Assembly (NCBI RefSeq): GCF_014698145.1
Contig: NZ_JACJSM010000006.1
Location: forward strand, 124,001 to 188,000
DNA: 64,000 bases
From: Oscillatoria sp. FACHB-1406
Lineage (GTDB): Bacteria > Cyanobacteriota > Cyanobacteriia > Cyanobacteriales > Spirulinaceae
Direction of reading: 5' to 3'
Part shown: piece after piece, positions 33,855-44,040 of the stretch
Position numbering within the stretch: the stretch's first letter is position 1
How the letters are laid out: each line of letters starts with the position of its first letter
Notes under the pieces: model-generated
Told to the model about the DNA's origin: nothing
Seen by the model: the letters and a program-made list of their open reading frames with translations, nothing else
Database searches by the model: none
Translations under genes and position numbers: made by a program

Positions 33855-33939
33855 AAATTTTTTGGGGAGCGGGGGACGAGTATTTTTGATGGGGGGGACG
33901 AGCATTTCTGGCAGGAGGTGTAAGTATTCGCGTACTCGC
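33855..33939 (-). promoter_or_regulatory. Candidate CnfR operator upstream of nifP
   Basis: Reading toward nifP: GCGAGTAC (33939-33932), 22 bases, AGAAATGCTCGTCCCCCC (from 33909), and 22 bases later AAAAATACTCGTCCCCCGC (from 33887), ending in AAAAAATTT at 33855. The last 34 bases match the nifB element at 29 of 34 positions with the same spacing. GCGAGTAC contains the reverse complement of TACTCG, so inverted and direct copies coexist. It lies about 158 bases upstream of the nifP start. Assignment to CnfR is an inference from the known CnfR targets. Confidence 0.7.
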
Positions 33940-34395
33940 CCTCGATCGCAGACTCAAAGCGGAATTGAGGGGTATTAAAGCCCGTGCAGAACCCGATAAA
34001 ATTTGTACTCGCTGCCCCGCGAGAGTGCTTTTAGCTCTAACCCAGACTCAGCAAGCATTTCTGTCCCTCCAGATTTCGTTTTTGGGGCTGTCCGATGCGA
34101 TCGAGCTTCCCTTTTCTCGCAAAATGTTAAATTAGATACCGAAATGAATTTCGCGAAGCACTGGAGGATGCCAGAGCGTGCAACTCCAGGCTTCATTTCT
34201 CAAACAGTCAAACTTTTCCAGTCCCCAGAACGTTACAGACCAAATTCCCCCCCTCCCCCCGTCCCCCCGTCCCCCGGTGCGCTGAGCGAAGTCGAAGCGC
34301 CGTCCCCCCCTCTCTCCTCACTCTTGAGTGCAAATCACTCAACCTAAAAATTGCTCCCAAAATCGCTTCAAACCAACGCATCGATCGCGAGGAAC

Positions 34396-34480
34396 GCGAG
34401 TACACCCCCTCCCGCACCCCTCCGTAAAAATACCAGACCCTCATCCCAAAAATACTCGCTCCCCCATCCCTAAAAAATTT
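34396..34480 (+). promoter_or_regulatory. Candidate CnfR operator upstream of nifB
   Basis: GCGAGTAC (34396-34403), 22 bases, then AAAAATACCAGACCCTCATC (from 34426), then 22 bases later AAAAATACTCGCTCCCCC (from 34448), ending AAAAAATTT at 34480. Order, orientation to the gene and spacing are identical to the nifP element. It lies 193 bases before the nifB start. The CCCCC runs after each core are also shared. No matching element was found before nifH or modA by eye. Confidence 0.72.
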
Positions 34481-34672
34481 TTTGAGGCTGACGGGAACGG
34501 GGTTTCAGCGTTGAGTACAAGCTTAATCATTCCAATAAATCTAACCGCACTCTAACTCGGGAGAGCCTCAATGAGCTAGTGCTATAACATTCCCATCGCA
34601 TCGGACTTTGAATTTTTAATTTAAATTTCAAATTCCAGCCGCTCTCTTAATTCTGCTCGCGAAATTCATTCC

Positions 34673-36112
34673 ATGTCACCTCCAACCAGTTCTCTCGCCG
34701 TTGCTTCCTCAACTGCGCCTACCCAGCCCAAAGCGACTGGAAACTGCGGTTGCAGTTCCTCCTCTTCCGCCCCTGTTACTGAAGAAAGCGTTCTCGCCCG
34801 CATTGCCAAACACCCTTGTTACAGCGAAGAGGCGCATCACCACTACGCACGGATGCACGTTGCTGTTGCCCCTGCCTGCAACATTCAATGCAACTATTGC
34901 AATCGCAAGTATGACTGTGCCAACGAAAGTCGTCCGGGAGTCGTCAGCGAACTGCTGACCCCAGAAGAAGCAGCGCACAAGGTCTTAGTTATTGCTGGAA
35001 AAATCCCGCAAATGACCGTCCTCGGTATTGCCGGCCCTGGCGATCCCCTCGCCAACCCCGAAAAAACCTTCCGCACCTTTGAACTCATTGCCCAGCAAGC
35101 TCCCGATATTAAGCTTTGCCTTTCGACTAACGGACTGATGCTTCCCGATTACGTGGATCGCATCAAGCAACTCAACATCGACCACGTAACGATTACCATC
35201 AATATGGTCGATCCCGAAATCGGTGCGAAAATTTACCCTTGGGTTCACTATCGCCGCCGTCGCTACCGGGGTATCGAAGGCGCGCGCATCCTCCACGAAC
35301 GTCAGATGGAAGGTTTGCAAGCTCTTACCGAGGCGGATATTCTCTGCAAAGTTAACTCGGTGATGATTCCGGGGATTAACGACCATCATCTCGAGGAAGT
35401 CAATCGCGTTATCCGGTCTAAAGGGGCTTTCATTCACAATATTATGCCCCTGATTTCCGCCCCGGAACACGGCACGCACTTCGGACTGACCGGACAGCGC
35501 GGCCCAACCCCTAAAGAACTCAAAGCGCTGCAAGATAACTGTTCTGGCAACATGAAAATGATGCGCCACTGCCGTCAATGTCGCGCTGATGCTGTCGGTT
35601 TGTTAGGCGAAGACCGTTCCCAAGAGTTTACTAAGGATAAGTTCTTAGAAATGGCTCCGGAATACGACCTCGAGCAGCGCCAAGAAGTTCATGCCGGAAT
35701 TGAAAAGTTTAAAGCAGAACTGAAAGCGGCTAAGGAAAAAACGGCTACCCAAAAGCAAAAACGAGGTCCTAAAATCCTCGTTGCGGTGGCGACAAAAGGT
35801 AGCGGTATCGTCAACCAGCATTTCGGTCACGCCAAAGAGTTTCAAATTTTTGAAGTGGACGGCGTAGAGGCTAAATTTGTCGGACATCGTAAGGTAGACC
35901 ATTACTGCCAAAGCGGGTACGGCGAAGAAGCGACGCTCGACAATATTATTCAAGCGATCGCCGATTGTCAGGGCGTTCTCGCCTCCAAAATCGGGTCTTG
36001 TCCTCAACAGCAGTTACGCGATGCGGGAATCGAACCCATTGAGACCTACGACACTATCGATAAAGCTGCATTGAGTTTCTACGAACAATATTTGCAAAAC
36101 AACCCTCGTTAG
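34673..36112 (+). CDS. nifB: Nitrogenase cofactor biosynthesis protein NifB
   Basis: 479 residues. A radical-SAM enzyme that fuses two 4Fe-4S clusters and inserts carbide to make NifB-co, the 8Fe core of FeMo-co. The radical-SAM cysteines are Cys69-x3-Cys73-x2-Cys76 in ACNIQCNYC. Further NifB cysteines are in the N-terminal CGC and at [19 protein letters not shown]. Residues about 363-470 form the NifX/NafY-like carrier domain ([19 protein letters not shown]). Full length. It is first gene of the plus-strand nif series, followed by fdxN after 17 bases. Confidence 0.97.
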   Translation: MSPPTSSLAVASSTAPTQPKATGNCGCSSSSSAPVTEESVLARIAKHPCYSEEAHHHYARMHVAVAPACNIQCNYCNRKYDCANESRPGVVSELLTPEEAAHKVLVIAGKIPQMTVLGIAGPGDPLANPEKTFRTFELIAQQAPDIKLCLSTNGLMLPDYVDRIKQLNIDHVTITINMVDPEIGAKIYPWVHYRRRRYRGIEGARILHERQMEGLQALTEADILCKVNSVMIPGINDHHLEEVNRVIRSKGAFIHNIMPLISAPEHGTHFGLTGQRGPTPKELKALQDNCSGNMKMMRHCRQCRADAVGLLGEDRSQEFTKDKFLEMAPEYDLEQRQEVHAGIEKFKAELKAAKEKTATQKQKRGPKILVAVATKGSGIVNQHFGHAKEFQIFEVDGVEAKFVGHRKVDHYCQSGYGEEATLDNIIQAIADCQGVLASKIGSCPQQQLRDAGIEPIETYDTIDKAALSFYEQYLQNNPR

Positions 36113-36129
36113 GTTAGTGGAGTCGAGCT

Positions 36130-36543
36130 ATGACTTACACCATTACTTCTGACTGTACTGGCTGCCAGCGCTGTTTGCCGGTATGCCCCACGGGAGCGAT
36201 TACTAGCACAAACGGAAAAATGGCGATCGCGCCCCATCTGTGTAACGGTTGTGTCGGTCATTACAGCGTCCCCCAATGCGCTGCCGTTTGTCCCACCAAC
36301 TATGGTTGCATTGAAGTTTCGAGTTCGAGCCTGTATTGGCACGCTTGGTTTGAGACTTACGATCGCACCATCTCCCAGCTAAAAGGCACTCCCCGCGCCC
36401 ATCTCGGTTACTGGCAATCTTGGTACGAAACTCACCGCCGCTTGCGATCGCAACTCGAACAGAGCCAAAACAGCTATTGGCATCAGTGGTTTACAGCTTA
36501 CTCGCAAACGTTGCGATCGATACGATCTCCTGCCAGTGCATAA
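36130..36543 (+). CDS. fdxN: 2[4Fe-4S] ferredoxin FdxN with C-terminal YW repeats
   Basis: 137 residues. Residues 1-60 hold two cluster motifs, Cys 9-12-15-19 and Cys 38-41-50-54, as in bacterial-type ferredoxins of the nifB-fdxN-nifS-nifU unit; it likely feeds electrons to NifB or nitrogenase. Residues about 68-132 contain three tandem units with the core Y-W-x-x-W-F/Y-x-x-Y/H at 69, 94 and 116, an unusual Trp-rich tail. The Cys spacing is identical to that in the N-terminus of CnfR. The gene is uninterrupted; no fdxN excision element. A palindromic repeat lies between it and nifS. Confidence 0.9.
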   Translation: MTYTITSDCTGCQRCLPVCPTGAITSTNGKMAIAPHLCNGCVGHYSVPQCAAVCPTNYGCIEVSSSSLYWHAWFETYDRTISQLKGTPRAHLGYWQSWYETHRRLRSQLEQSQNSYWHQWFTAYSQTLRSIRSPASA

Positions 36544-36612
36544 CGCTTACGTGGGAGACGGAAATCAAAACTCCCCCCCCGTCTCTCCCTCTATCCCTTC
36601 GACGATCGAGAT

Positions 36613-36642
36613 TGTACGGACGTTTCATACAACGTCCCTACC
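36613..36642. repeat. Degenerate GACGTT palindrome in the fdxN-nifS gap
   Basis: GTACGGACGTTTCATACAAC followed by GTCCCTAC. The same family as 15974-16005 with two or three arm mismatches. It lies 57 bases before nifS and may shape mRNA processing. Confidence 0.65.
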
Positions 36643-36698
36643 GATCGCTGCTTGCTATTCGCTGCTCCCTCTTCACTATTCCCTATTCACTAATAACT

Positions 36699-37904
36699 AT
36701 GAACGACTGCATTTATCTGGACAACAACGCCACAACCCAAGTTGATGAGGAAGTCGCAGCGGCAATGATGCCCTATCTCACCCGCTATTACGGCAATCCT
36801 TCCAGTATGCACACCTTCGGCGGTCAAGTGAAGGGTGCGGTGCAACAAGCTAGAGAACAAATCGCCGCTCTTTTGGGTGCGGAAACTTCAGAAATTGTGT
36901 TTACCAGTTGCGGTACGGAAAGCGATAATGCAGCAATTTGGGCGGCGTTGAAAGCGCAACCGAATAAGCGGCATATCGTCACGACGCAAGTCGAACATCC
37001 CGCCGTCTTGAATGTTTGCAAGCTGCTGGAAAAGCAAGGTTATAAAGTCACTTATCTATCTGTTAACGGTCAGGGACAACTCGATTTGGACGAACTCGAA
37101 GCCGCGATGACGGGCGATACGGCGCTGGTTTCAGTTATGTATGCCAACAACGAAACGGGCGTAGTCTTCCCCATCGATCGCATCGGCGAGATTGCCAAGG
37201 CTTACGGTGCTACCTTCCACGTGGACGCGGTACAGGTTGCGGGGAAAATTCCCTTGAACCTGAAGAATAGCACTATCGATCTGCTCGCGATCTCCGGTCA
37301 CAAACTTCACGCCCCCAAAGGGATTGGCGCGCTGTACGTGCGGCGCGGGACTCGCTTTCGTCCTTTCCTCGTCGGCGGACACCAAGAACGCGGTCGTCGC
37401 GGCGGTACGGAGAATGTCCCGGGTATTGTGGCGCTGGGTAAGGCGGCGGAGTTGGCGCAGCAGCATTTGGGCGATGTCGATCGCGAACGACAATTGCGCG
37501 ATCGCCTCGAACGTACTATCCTCACGACCATTCCCAATACTGTCCTTAACGGACATCCCAGCGATCGCCTGCCGAATACCACCAATATCGGTTTTAAGTA
37601 TATCGAAGGCGAAGCCATCCTGCTGTCCTTGAACCAATACGGAATCTGCGCTTCTTCTGGTTCTGCTTGCACTTCCGGTTCGCTGGAACCCTCGCACGTC
37701 CTGCGCGCCCTGGGATTGCCTTACAGCGTCCTGCACGGTTCGATTCGCTTTTCCCTCTCGCGTTACACCACCGATACCGAGATCGATCGCGTCCTCGAGG
37801 TTCTTCCTGGAATTATCGATCGCCTGCGCGCCCTTTCGCCCTTCGACAGCGACGAAGCAGGCTGGTTGCAAGACCAAGAAAAGGTTTTAGTCGCCAGCGT
37901 TTAG
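36699..37904 (+). CDS. nifS: Cysteine desulfurase NifS
   Basis: The start chosen is ATG at 36699 (MNDCIYLDNNATTQVDEEV, 401 residues); upstream in-frame sequence belongs to the fdxN overlap region. Pyridoxal phosphate is bound by the Lys in SGHKLHAPKGIGALYV (near 203); the persulfide-forming Cys is in CASSGSACTSGSLEPSHVL (near 328). It mobilises sulfur from cysteine for NifU-based cluster assembly. Family-typical length. It is upstream of nifU by 95 bases, a gap filled by ACTATTC-type short repeats. Confidence 0.96.
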   Translation: MNDCIYLDNNATTQVDEEVAAAMMPYLTRYYGNPSSMHTFGGQVKGAVQQAREQIAALLGAETSEIVFTSCGTESDNAAIWAALKAQPNKRHIVTTQVEHPAVLNVCKLLEKQGYKVTYLSVNGQGQLDLDELEAAMTGDTALVSVMYANNETGVVFPIDRIGEIAKAYGATFHVDAVQVAGKIPLNLKNSTIDLLAISGHKLHAPKGIGALYVRRGTRFRPFLVGGHQERGRRGGTENVPGIVALGKAAELAQQHLGDVDRERQLRDRLERTILTTIPNTVLNGHPSDRLPNTTNIGFKYIEGEAILLSLNQYGICASSGSACTSGSLEPSHVLRALGLPYSVLHGSIRFSLSRYTTDTEIDRVLEVLPGIIDRLRALSPFDSDEAGWLQDQEKVLVASV

Positions 37905-37999
37905 GAGATGGGATAAGGGGAATATAACGATTCATCATTCACCCTTCCCTATCCCCTATTTTCTAACTATTCACTATTCACTATTCACTAAAAAAAATT

Positions 38000-38893
38000 A
38001 TGTGGGACTATACAGAAAAAGTAATGGAACACTTCCATCATCCCCGCAACCAGGGAGCGATCGCGGAGTGCGAAACCGGAGAAAAAATTGTGACGGGCGA
38101 AGTCGGCAGTATTGCTTGCGGCGATGCGTTGCGCCTCCACCTCAAAATTGACGAAGCCACGCAAACGATTAAAGATGCTCGCTTTCAAACTTTTGGTTGC
38201 GCCAGCGCGATCGCCTCTTCTTCTGCCTTAACCGAACTATTGAAAGGCAAAAATCTTGAAGATGCTGCCCGATTAACCAATCGAGAAATTGCTGATTTTT
38301 TAGGCGGATTGCCGGAAGAAAAAATGCACTGTTCTGTCATGGGACAAGAAGCATTAGAAGCCGCAATTCATACTTATAAAGGGATTCCTTTATACAACCA
38401 CGATGAAGACGAAGGAAATTTAATTTGTTCTTGTTTTGGTATAACAGATACCAAAATAAAACGGATTATCGTGGATAATAATCTTACAGAAGCCGAACAA
38501 GTTACCAACTACGTGAAAGCGGGCGGAGGCTGTGGAACCTGCCTGACAAGTATTGACGATATTCTCGCAGAAGTTGCCTTAGAAAAACAACAAGATATTG
38601 AACTTGCAACTGAATTGAGAGCGATAAAATCGCCAGCCTACACGGTTATTCCTCAACTCACTAACCTGCAAAAGATTTCTAGAATTCAGCAAGTTTTAGA
38701 ACAAGAAGTTCGACCGATTTTAATGGAAGACGGCGGCGATGTCGAACTGTTCGATGTTGAAGGCGATACCGTAAAAGTCCTACTTAAAGGAGCCTGCGTC
38801 GGCTGTTCTTCTTCCAGCGCCACCTTAGAGATTGCGATCCAAGCAACCCTACGCGATCGCGTCCTTCCTTCCCTGGTTGTCGAAGCAGTATAG
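38000..38893 (+). CDS. nifU: Fe-S scaffold protein NifU, three-domain form
   Basis: 297 residues. The N-terminal IscU-like domain (about 1-125) has Cys in GSIACGDALRLHL, FGCASAIASSSALTE and MHCSVMG. The central domain (about 130-190) has a permanent 2Fe-2S site: LICSCFGITDTKI and GGGCGTCL. The C-terminal Nfu domain (about 215-295) has GACVGCSSSSATLE (CxxC). All three cluster sites are intact. It accepts sulfur from NifS and delivers clusters to NifH and NifB. Full length. Confidence 0.97.
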   Translation: MWDYTEKVMEHFHHPRNQGAIAECETGEKIVTGEVGSIACGDALRLHLKIDEATQTIKDARFQTFGCASAIASSSALTELLKGKNLEDAARLTNREIADFLGGLPEEKMHCSVMGQEALEAAIHTYKGIPLYNHDEDEGNLICSCFGITDTKIKRIIVDNNLTEAEQVTNYVKAGGGCGTCLTSIDDILAEVALEKQQDIELATELRAIKSPAYTVIPQLTNLQKISRIQQVLEQEVRPILMEDGGDVELFDVEGDTVKVLLKGACVGCSSSSATLEIAIQATLRDRVLPSLVVEAV

Positions 38894-40117
<1,224 letters not shown>

Positions 40118-40319
40118 TTTCCGGCGGGGGAGGATGCAAAAGCCAACCCAGTGCAGGCATCTTGTCTGCGGAGCGAGACGCTCGTCCTCACGAGACATCG
40201 GCTGATTCCAGACCGAATCCATCCTTGCATTACGAGCGAAATGCTCGCACTGGTAACGCAATTCCCTCCCTGCTTTCTGCCCGCTTCGCTGTTCCCTGCT
40301 CGCTAAAAAGGAGAATCCG
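40118..40319. other. nifH-nifD gap with repeat-like sequence
   Basis: This 202-base gap includes stem-loop candidates such as GAGCGAGACGCTC (about 40171-40183) and GAGCGAAATGCTC (about 40234-40246), resembling common cyanobacterial repeat remnants. A processing or stabilising hairpin after nifH is plausible. No ORF. Confidence 0.45.
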
Positions 40320-41768
40320 ATGACTACTGTAGAAGACAAAAAAGAACTGATTAAGGAGGTACTGGATGCCTATCCAGAGAAGGCAGCCAAACGGCGCGGA
40401 AAACACCTCAATGTCTACGAAGAAGGCAAATCCGATTGCGGCGTAAAATCCAACATCAAATCCGTTCCCGGCGTAATGACGACTCGCGGTTGCGCCTATG
40501 CCGGAGCGAAAGGGGTGGTTTGGGGGCCGGTGAAAGATATGATTCACCTCAGTCACGGTCCGGTCGGCTGCGGCTACTACTCCTGGTCGGGTCGTCGCAA
40601 CTACTACATCGGCACCACGGGCGTTGACACCTTCGGGACGATGCAGTTTACCTCCGACTTCCAAGAACGCGATATCGTCTTCGGTGGCGATAAGAAACTC
40701 GCCAAACTCATCGACGAACTGGAAGTGCTATTCCCCCTCAGCAAAGGCACGACGATTGAATCCGAATGTCCCATCGGGCTAATCGGGGACGATATCGAAG
40801 CCGTCGCGCGTAAAAAGCAGAAAGAATATAATAAACCCGTCGTTCCCGTCCGTTGCGAAGGATTCCGAGGCGTTTCGCAATCGCTCGGACACCACATTGC
40901 TAACGATACGGTGCGCGATTGGGTACTGCCCAAGGCCGACGAATACCGACAAACCCCCGAAGGTTACGAACCCGGCCCCTACGATGTCAACATTATCGGC
41001 GACTACAACATCGGTGGCGATGCGTGGCCCAGCCGCCGACTGCTTGAAGCCATTGGCTTGCGCGTTATCTGCCAATTCTCCGGCGACGGCACGTTTAACG
41101 AAGTCGTCATGACTCCGCTAGCCAAACTGAACCTCATCCACTGCTATCGGTCGATGAACTACATCTGCCGCCACATGGAAGAGAAGTACGGGATTCCCTG
41201 GCTGGAGTATAACTTCTTCGGGCCGACCCAGATCGCCGAATCCTTGCGGAAGATTGCCGCGCAATTCGACGAAACCATTCAAGCTAAGGCAGAGCAAGTG
41301 ATTGCCGAACATCAAGCCCAGATGGACGCGATCGTCGAACGCTTCCGCCCGCGTTTAGAAGGCAAAACCGTCATGCTGATGGTCGGCGGACTGCGCCCCC
41401 GCCACGTTATCCCCGCATTCAAAGACTTGGGCATGAAAGTTATCGGCACGGGCTACGAATTCGGTCACGGCGACGACTACAAGCGCACCGCCGATTACGC
41501 TGAAGACGGAACCCTCATCTACGATGACATCAGCGGTCATGAATTCGAGGAATTCGCCAAAAAACTGAATCCCGATTTGATTGCTGCTGGGATTAAAGAG
41601 AAGTACGTCTTCCAAAAAATGGCGCTGCCGTTCCGTCAAATGCACTCCTGGGATTACTCCGGGCCTTATCACGGCTATGAAGGCTTTGCAGTGTTTGCCC
41701 GCGATATGGATCTCGCGATTAATAACCCGACTTGGGGCTTAATTAACACGCCCTGGCAAGCCGCATAA
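40320..41768 (+). CDS. nifD: Nitrogenase molybdenum-iron protein alpha chain NifD
   Basis: 482 residues. P-cluster ligands: Cys in [20 protein letters not shown] and [16 protein letters not shown]. FeMo-co ligands: Cys in [14 protein letters not shown] and His in [20 protein letters not shown]. The substrate-site His and Arg regions are also conserved. It forms the alpha2beta2 dinitrogenase with NifK. It is continuous; the 11-kb nifD element of heterocystous species is absent. Normal length. Confidence 0.98.
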   Translation: MTTVEDKKELIKEVLDAYPEKAAKRRGKHLNVYEEGKSDCGVKSNIKSVPGVMTTRGCAYAGAKGVVWGPVKDMIHLSHGPVGCGYYSWSGRRNYYIGTTGVDTFGTMQFTSDFQERDIVFGGDKKLAKLIDELEVLFPLSKGTTIESECPIGLIGDDIEAVARKKQKEYNKPVVPVRCEGFRGVSQSLGHHIANDTVRDWVLPKADEYRQTPEGYEPGPYDVNIIGDYNIGGDAWPSRRLLEAIGLRVICQFSGDGTFNEVVMTPLAKLNLIHCYRSMNYICRHMEEKYGIPWLEYNFFGPTQIAESLRKIAAQFDETIQAKAEQVIAEHQAQMDAIVERFRPRLEGKTVMLMVGGLRPRHVIPAFKDLGMKVIGTGYEFGHGDDYKRTADYAEDGTLIYDDISGHEFEEFAKKLNPDLIAAGIKEKYVFQKMALPFRQMHSWDYSGPYHGYEGFAVFARDMDLAINNPTWGLINTPWQAA

Positions 41769-41780
41769 TGCCCTGCTGTT

Positions 41781-41878
41781 GTAGGTTGGGGAGGCACTAC
41801 GCCTGCTGGGTTCCCTGGCTTGAAGCACGAAACCGAACCTCCACAAGCTTTTGTTGCGTTGCACTTCGCCCAACCTAC
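41781..41878. repeat. Inverted-repeat element in the nifD-nifK gap
   Basis: 10-bp perfect ends GTAGGTTGGG (41781-41790) and CCCAACCTAC (41869-41878) bound a 98-base segment filling most of the 163-base gap between nifD and nifK. It looks like a MITE-like palindrome insertion; the GTAGGTTGGG end is common in cyanobacterial genomes. It would form a hairpin within the nifHDK mRNA. Confidence 0.75.
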
Positions 41879-41931
41879 GAACGACGAACGACAAATCGAA
41901 CTGCCCCCATTCCCCACAGAGGTAGAATCTC

Positions 41932-43512
41932 ATGACTGAGAATGCAGACATCACGCCCACCACGCCCGACGTTCCCAACACCGAAAACGCGGGCAAGATT
42001 CAAGACCATTTCGACCTATTCCACACCGACGAATACCAAGACCTTTTCGAGTACAAACGCCAGTTTGAAGGCGCGCATAGCCCTGAAGAAGTGGCCCGCA
42101 TTGCTGAGTGGACGAAAACTTGGGACTATCGCGAGAAAAACTTCGATCGCGAAGCCCTCACCATCAACCCCGCGAAAGCTTGTCAGCCTTTAGGTTCGCT
42201 CTTCGTCGCTTCCGGATTTGAAGGTACGCTTCCCTACAGCCACGGTTCTCAAGGTTGCGTTGCCTACTTCCGCACCCACCTCACTCGCAACTACAAAGAA
42301 CCCTTCCAAGCTGTCTCTTCTTCGATGACGGAAGATGCAGCCGTATTCGGCGGTTTGAAAAACATGATTGACGGGTTAGCGAACGCTTACACCCTCTACA
42401 AACCGAAAATGATCGCCCTTTGCACCACCTGCATGGCAGAAGTCATTGGCGACGACTTGGGCGCATTCATCCAAAACGCCAGAAATGAAGGGTCGATTCC
42501 CAAAGATTATCCCGTTCCCTACGCTCATACGCCCAGCTTTGTCGGTTCCCACATCACGGGTTACGACAATATGCTTAAAGGCATCCTTGAATGTCTGACA
42601 GCGGGCAAGAAGCAGGAAACGACGAACGGCAAGCTCAATTTTAACCTGGGCTTCGATCCTTACATCGGCAACATTCGCGAGTTAAAACGGATTCTCAATC
42701 TGTTCGGCATTGATTACACCATCTTGTCGGATAACTCCGATACTTTTGATTCGCCCAATACTGGCGAGTTCCAGATGTACAACGGGCTGACAACGCTTGA
42801 AGATGCGGCAGACTCGATTAATGCTGAAGGTTCCTTCTTCTTCCAGAAGTACACCACGCCCAAAACTCAAGCCTACATTGCTAAGGAATGGGGGCAAACC
42901 ACCTACAACCTACGTCCTTTTGGCATTCGCGGAACCGATGAATTCCTGATGAAGCTTTCGGCGATAACCGGCAAGCCGATTCCCAAGGAACTGGAGGCCG
43001 AACGCGGGCGCGCGGTTGATGCGCTGACGGATTCGCAGGCTTGGTTGCACGGCAAGCGCGTGGCGCTGTACGGCGATCCCGACCACGTAATGACGCTGCT
43101 AACCTTCTTGCTGGAAGTGGGCGCAGAACCCGTTCACATTGTCGTCACCAACAGCAACGACGAGTTCGAGATCGAAGCGAAAAACTTGCTGGAATCGAGT
43201 CCTTACGGCAAGAATGCGACGGTTTGGGGCAAGAAAGACCTCTGGCACTTGCGGAGTTTGATGTTCACCGAACCGGTCGATTTGTTAATCGGCAATTCTT
43301 ACGGCAAGTACCTGTGGCGGGATACGAATACGCCGTTGGTACGGATTGGCTACCCGATTTTCGATCGCCACCATCTGCACCGCTACCCGACGCTGGGCTA
43401 TCAAGGCGCGTTGAATATGCTCAATTGGGTTGTTAATACTATCCTCGATGAGCTTGACCGCAATACGATTATCCCCGCGAAGACGGATATTTCCTTCGAC
43501 TTGATTCGTTAG
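41932..43512 (+). CDS. nifK: Nitrogenase molybdenum-iron protein beta chain NifK
   Basis: 526 residues. P-cluster ligands: Cys in INPAKACQPLGSLF, HGSQGCVAYFRTHL and LCTTCMAEVIGDDL. The start is ATG at 41932 with AGAGG upstream. Its N-terminal extension (TPTTPDVPNTENAG) is low-complexity. FDRHHLHRYPTLGYQGALNM is a standard NifK stretch. It pairs with NifD. It ends in a hairpin and a 160-base gap before nifZ. Confidence 0.98.
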   Translation: MTENADITPTTPDVPNTENAGKIQDHFDLFHTDEYQDLFEYKRQFEGAHSPEEVARIAEWTKTWDYREKNFDREALTINPAKACQPLGSLFVASGFEGTLPYSHGSQGCVAYFRTHLTRNYKEPFQAVSSSMTEDAAVFGGLKNMIDGLANAYTLYKPKMIALCTTCMAEVIGDDLGAFIQNARNEGSIPKDYPVPYAHTPSFVGSHITGYDNMLKGILECLTAGKKQETTNGKLNFNLGFDPYIGNIRELKRILNLFGIDYTILSDNSDTFDSPNTGEFQMYNGLTTLEDAADSINAEGSFFFQKYTTPKTQAYIAKEWGQTTYNLRPFGIRGTDEFLMKLSAITGKPIPKELEAERGRAVDALTDSQAWLHGKRVALYGDPDHVMTLLTFLLEVGAEPVHIVVTNSNDEFEIEAKNLLESSPYGKNATVWGKKDLWHLRSLMFTEPVDLLIGNSYGKYLWRDTNTPLVRIGYPIFDRHHLHRYPTLGYQGALNMLNWVVNTILDELDRNTIIPAKTDISFDLIR

Positions 43513-43523
43513 GAAACGATCCC

Positions 43524-43557
43524 CCCATTCTCCCCTTACTCCAGAGGGGGGAATGGG
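43524..43557 (+). terminator. Stem-loop after nifK
   Basis: CCCATTCTCCCC pairs imperfectly with GGGGGGAATGGG (43546-43557) 11 bases past the nifK stop codon. No clear T-run follows, so it may attenuate or protect the nifHDK transcript rather than end it. Confidence 0.5.
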
Positions 43558-43574
43558 AAGGGGCTAAGCGTTAA

Positions 43575-43604
43575 AGTCCCCTTGTTAAGGGAGATTTAGG
43601 GGGA
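43575..43604. repeat. CCCTTAATAAGGGGGATTTAGGG-type repeat, copy 1
   Basis: AGTCCCCTTGTTAAGGGAGA followed by TTTAGGGGGA, between nifK and nifZ. The same repeat is found within the modBC coding region (54189-54219). Confidence 0.75.
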
Positions 43605-43672
43605 GCGTCAGAGCATTGAATCTTCAGAAATAAACCCGACTTTTTCAAGTTTTGAATTCAAGGAGAGCGATC

Positions 43673-43939
43673 GTGTCATTCAATGAAATGGAACTCGACC
43701 AACCCCCAGCTTTCGATTTAGAGCAGAAGGTAAAAACCCGAAAAGTCCTGCGTAACGATGGTACTTTTCCCGGTAAAGATATTGGCTACCACCTGGCAAA
43801 AAAAGGCGATATCGGCTACATCGTCGGCATCGGCACTTACTTACAAACGTCCTATATTTATTCGGTTCATTTCCTTGAAACTGGCTTTATTGTCGGTTGT
43901 TTGAGAAAAGAGTTGGAAGCTGTTGAAGAAACAGCTTAA
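43673..43939 (+). CDS. nifZ: Nitrogen fixation protein NifZ
   Basis: GTG at 43673 is the likely start (88 residues), preceded by AAGGAG at seven bases; a TTG further up lacks a ribosome site. The pattern KVKTRKVLRNDGTFPGKDIG then GDIGYIVGIGTYLQTSYIY and VHFLETGFIVGCLRKEL is NifZ. It helps mature the second P-cluster of NifDK. In many cyanobacteria it is found in nifV-nifZ-nifT order; here it lies next to nifK, its client's gene. Confidence 0.92.
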   Translation: MSFNEMELDQPPAFDLEQKVKTRKVLRNDGTFPGKDIGYHLAKKGDIGYIVGIGTYLQTSYIYSVHFLETGFIVGCLRKELEAVEETA

Positions 43940-43974
43940 AAACAGACTTTCTGATTTCTCAACTGAGAGAGCGC

Positions 43975-43997
43975 GGGACGTTACTGAGAACGTCCTT
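43975..43997. repeat. Short GGGACGTT/AACGTCCT hairpin, nifZ-nifE gap
   Basis: Arms of about 8 bases around ACTGAG, 36 bases after nifZ. Short relative of the GACGTT palindrome family. Confidence 0.55.
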
Positions 43998-44040
43998 TCA
44001 GAGGTAAAGATATAATTCAATCGCGATCGAGACAAGGATT

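Larger units (their letters stand above)
33698..34672. promoter_or_regulatory. Divergent nifP-nifB promoter region
   Basis: This gap of 975 bases is the longest in the window. It contains the two matching operator-like elements (33855-33939 and 34396-34480), a C-rich tract with a GCGCTGAGCGAAGTCGAAGCGC hairpin-like repeat (about 34235-34310), and an AT-rich stretch just before nifB (about 34605-34640). No NtcA consensus (GTA-N8-TAC) was found in the 200 bases before either gene. Short frames here have no protein-like character. The middle portion (33940-34230) shows nothing I can identify. Confidence 0.7.

Noticed and set aside
33940-34560. Several 65-115 codon frames in the nifP-nifB gap
   Set aside because: Composition is low-complexity (Pro/Ser-rich from C-runs), frames overlap on both strands and none has a ribosome site; they cover the regulatory elements.
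34460-34672. NtcA box (GTA-N8-TAC) before nifB and nifP
   Set aside because: No match with correct spacing was found by eye; only the repeated TACTCG motif stands out.
40320-41768. nifD or fdxN excision element
   Set aside because: Both genes are continuous full-length frames with all ligand residues; no recombinase gene is present.
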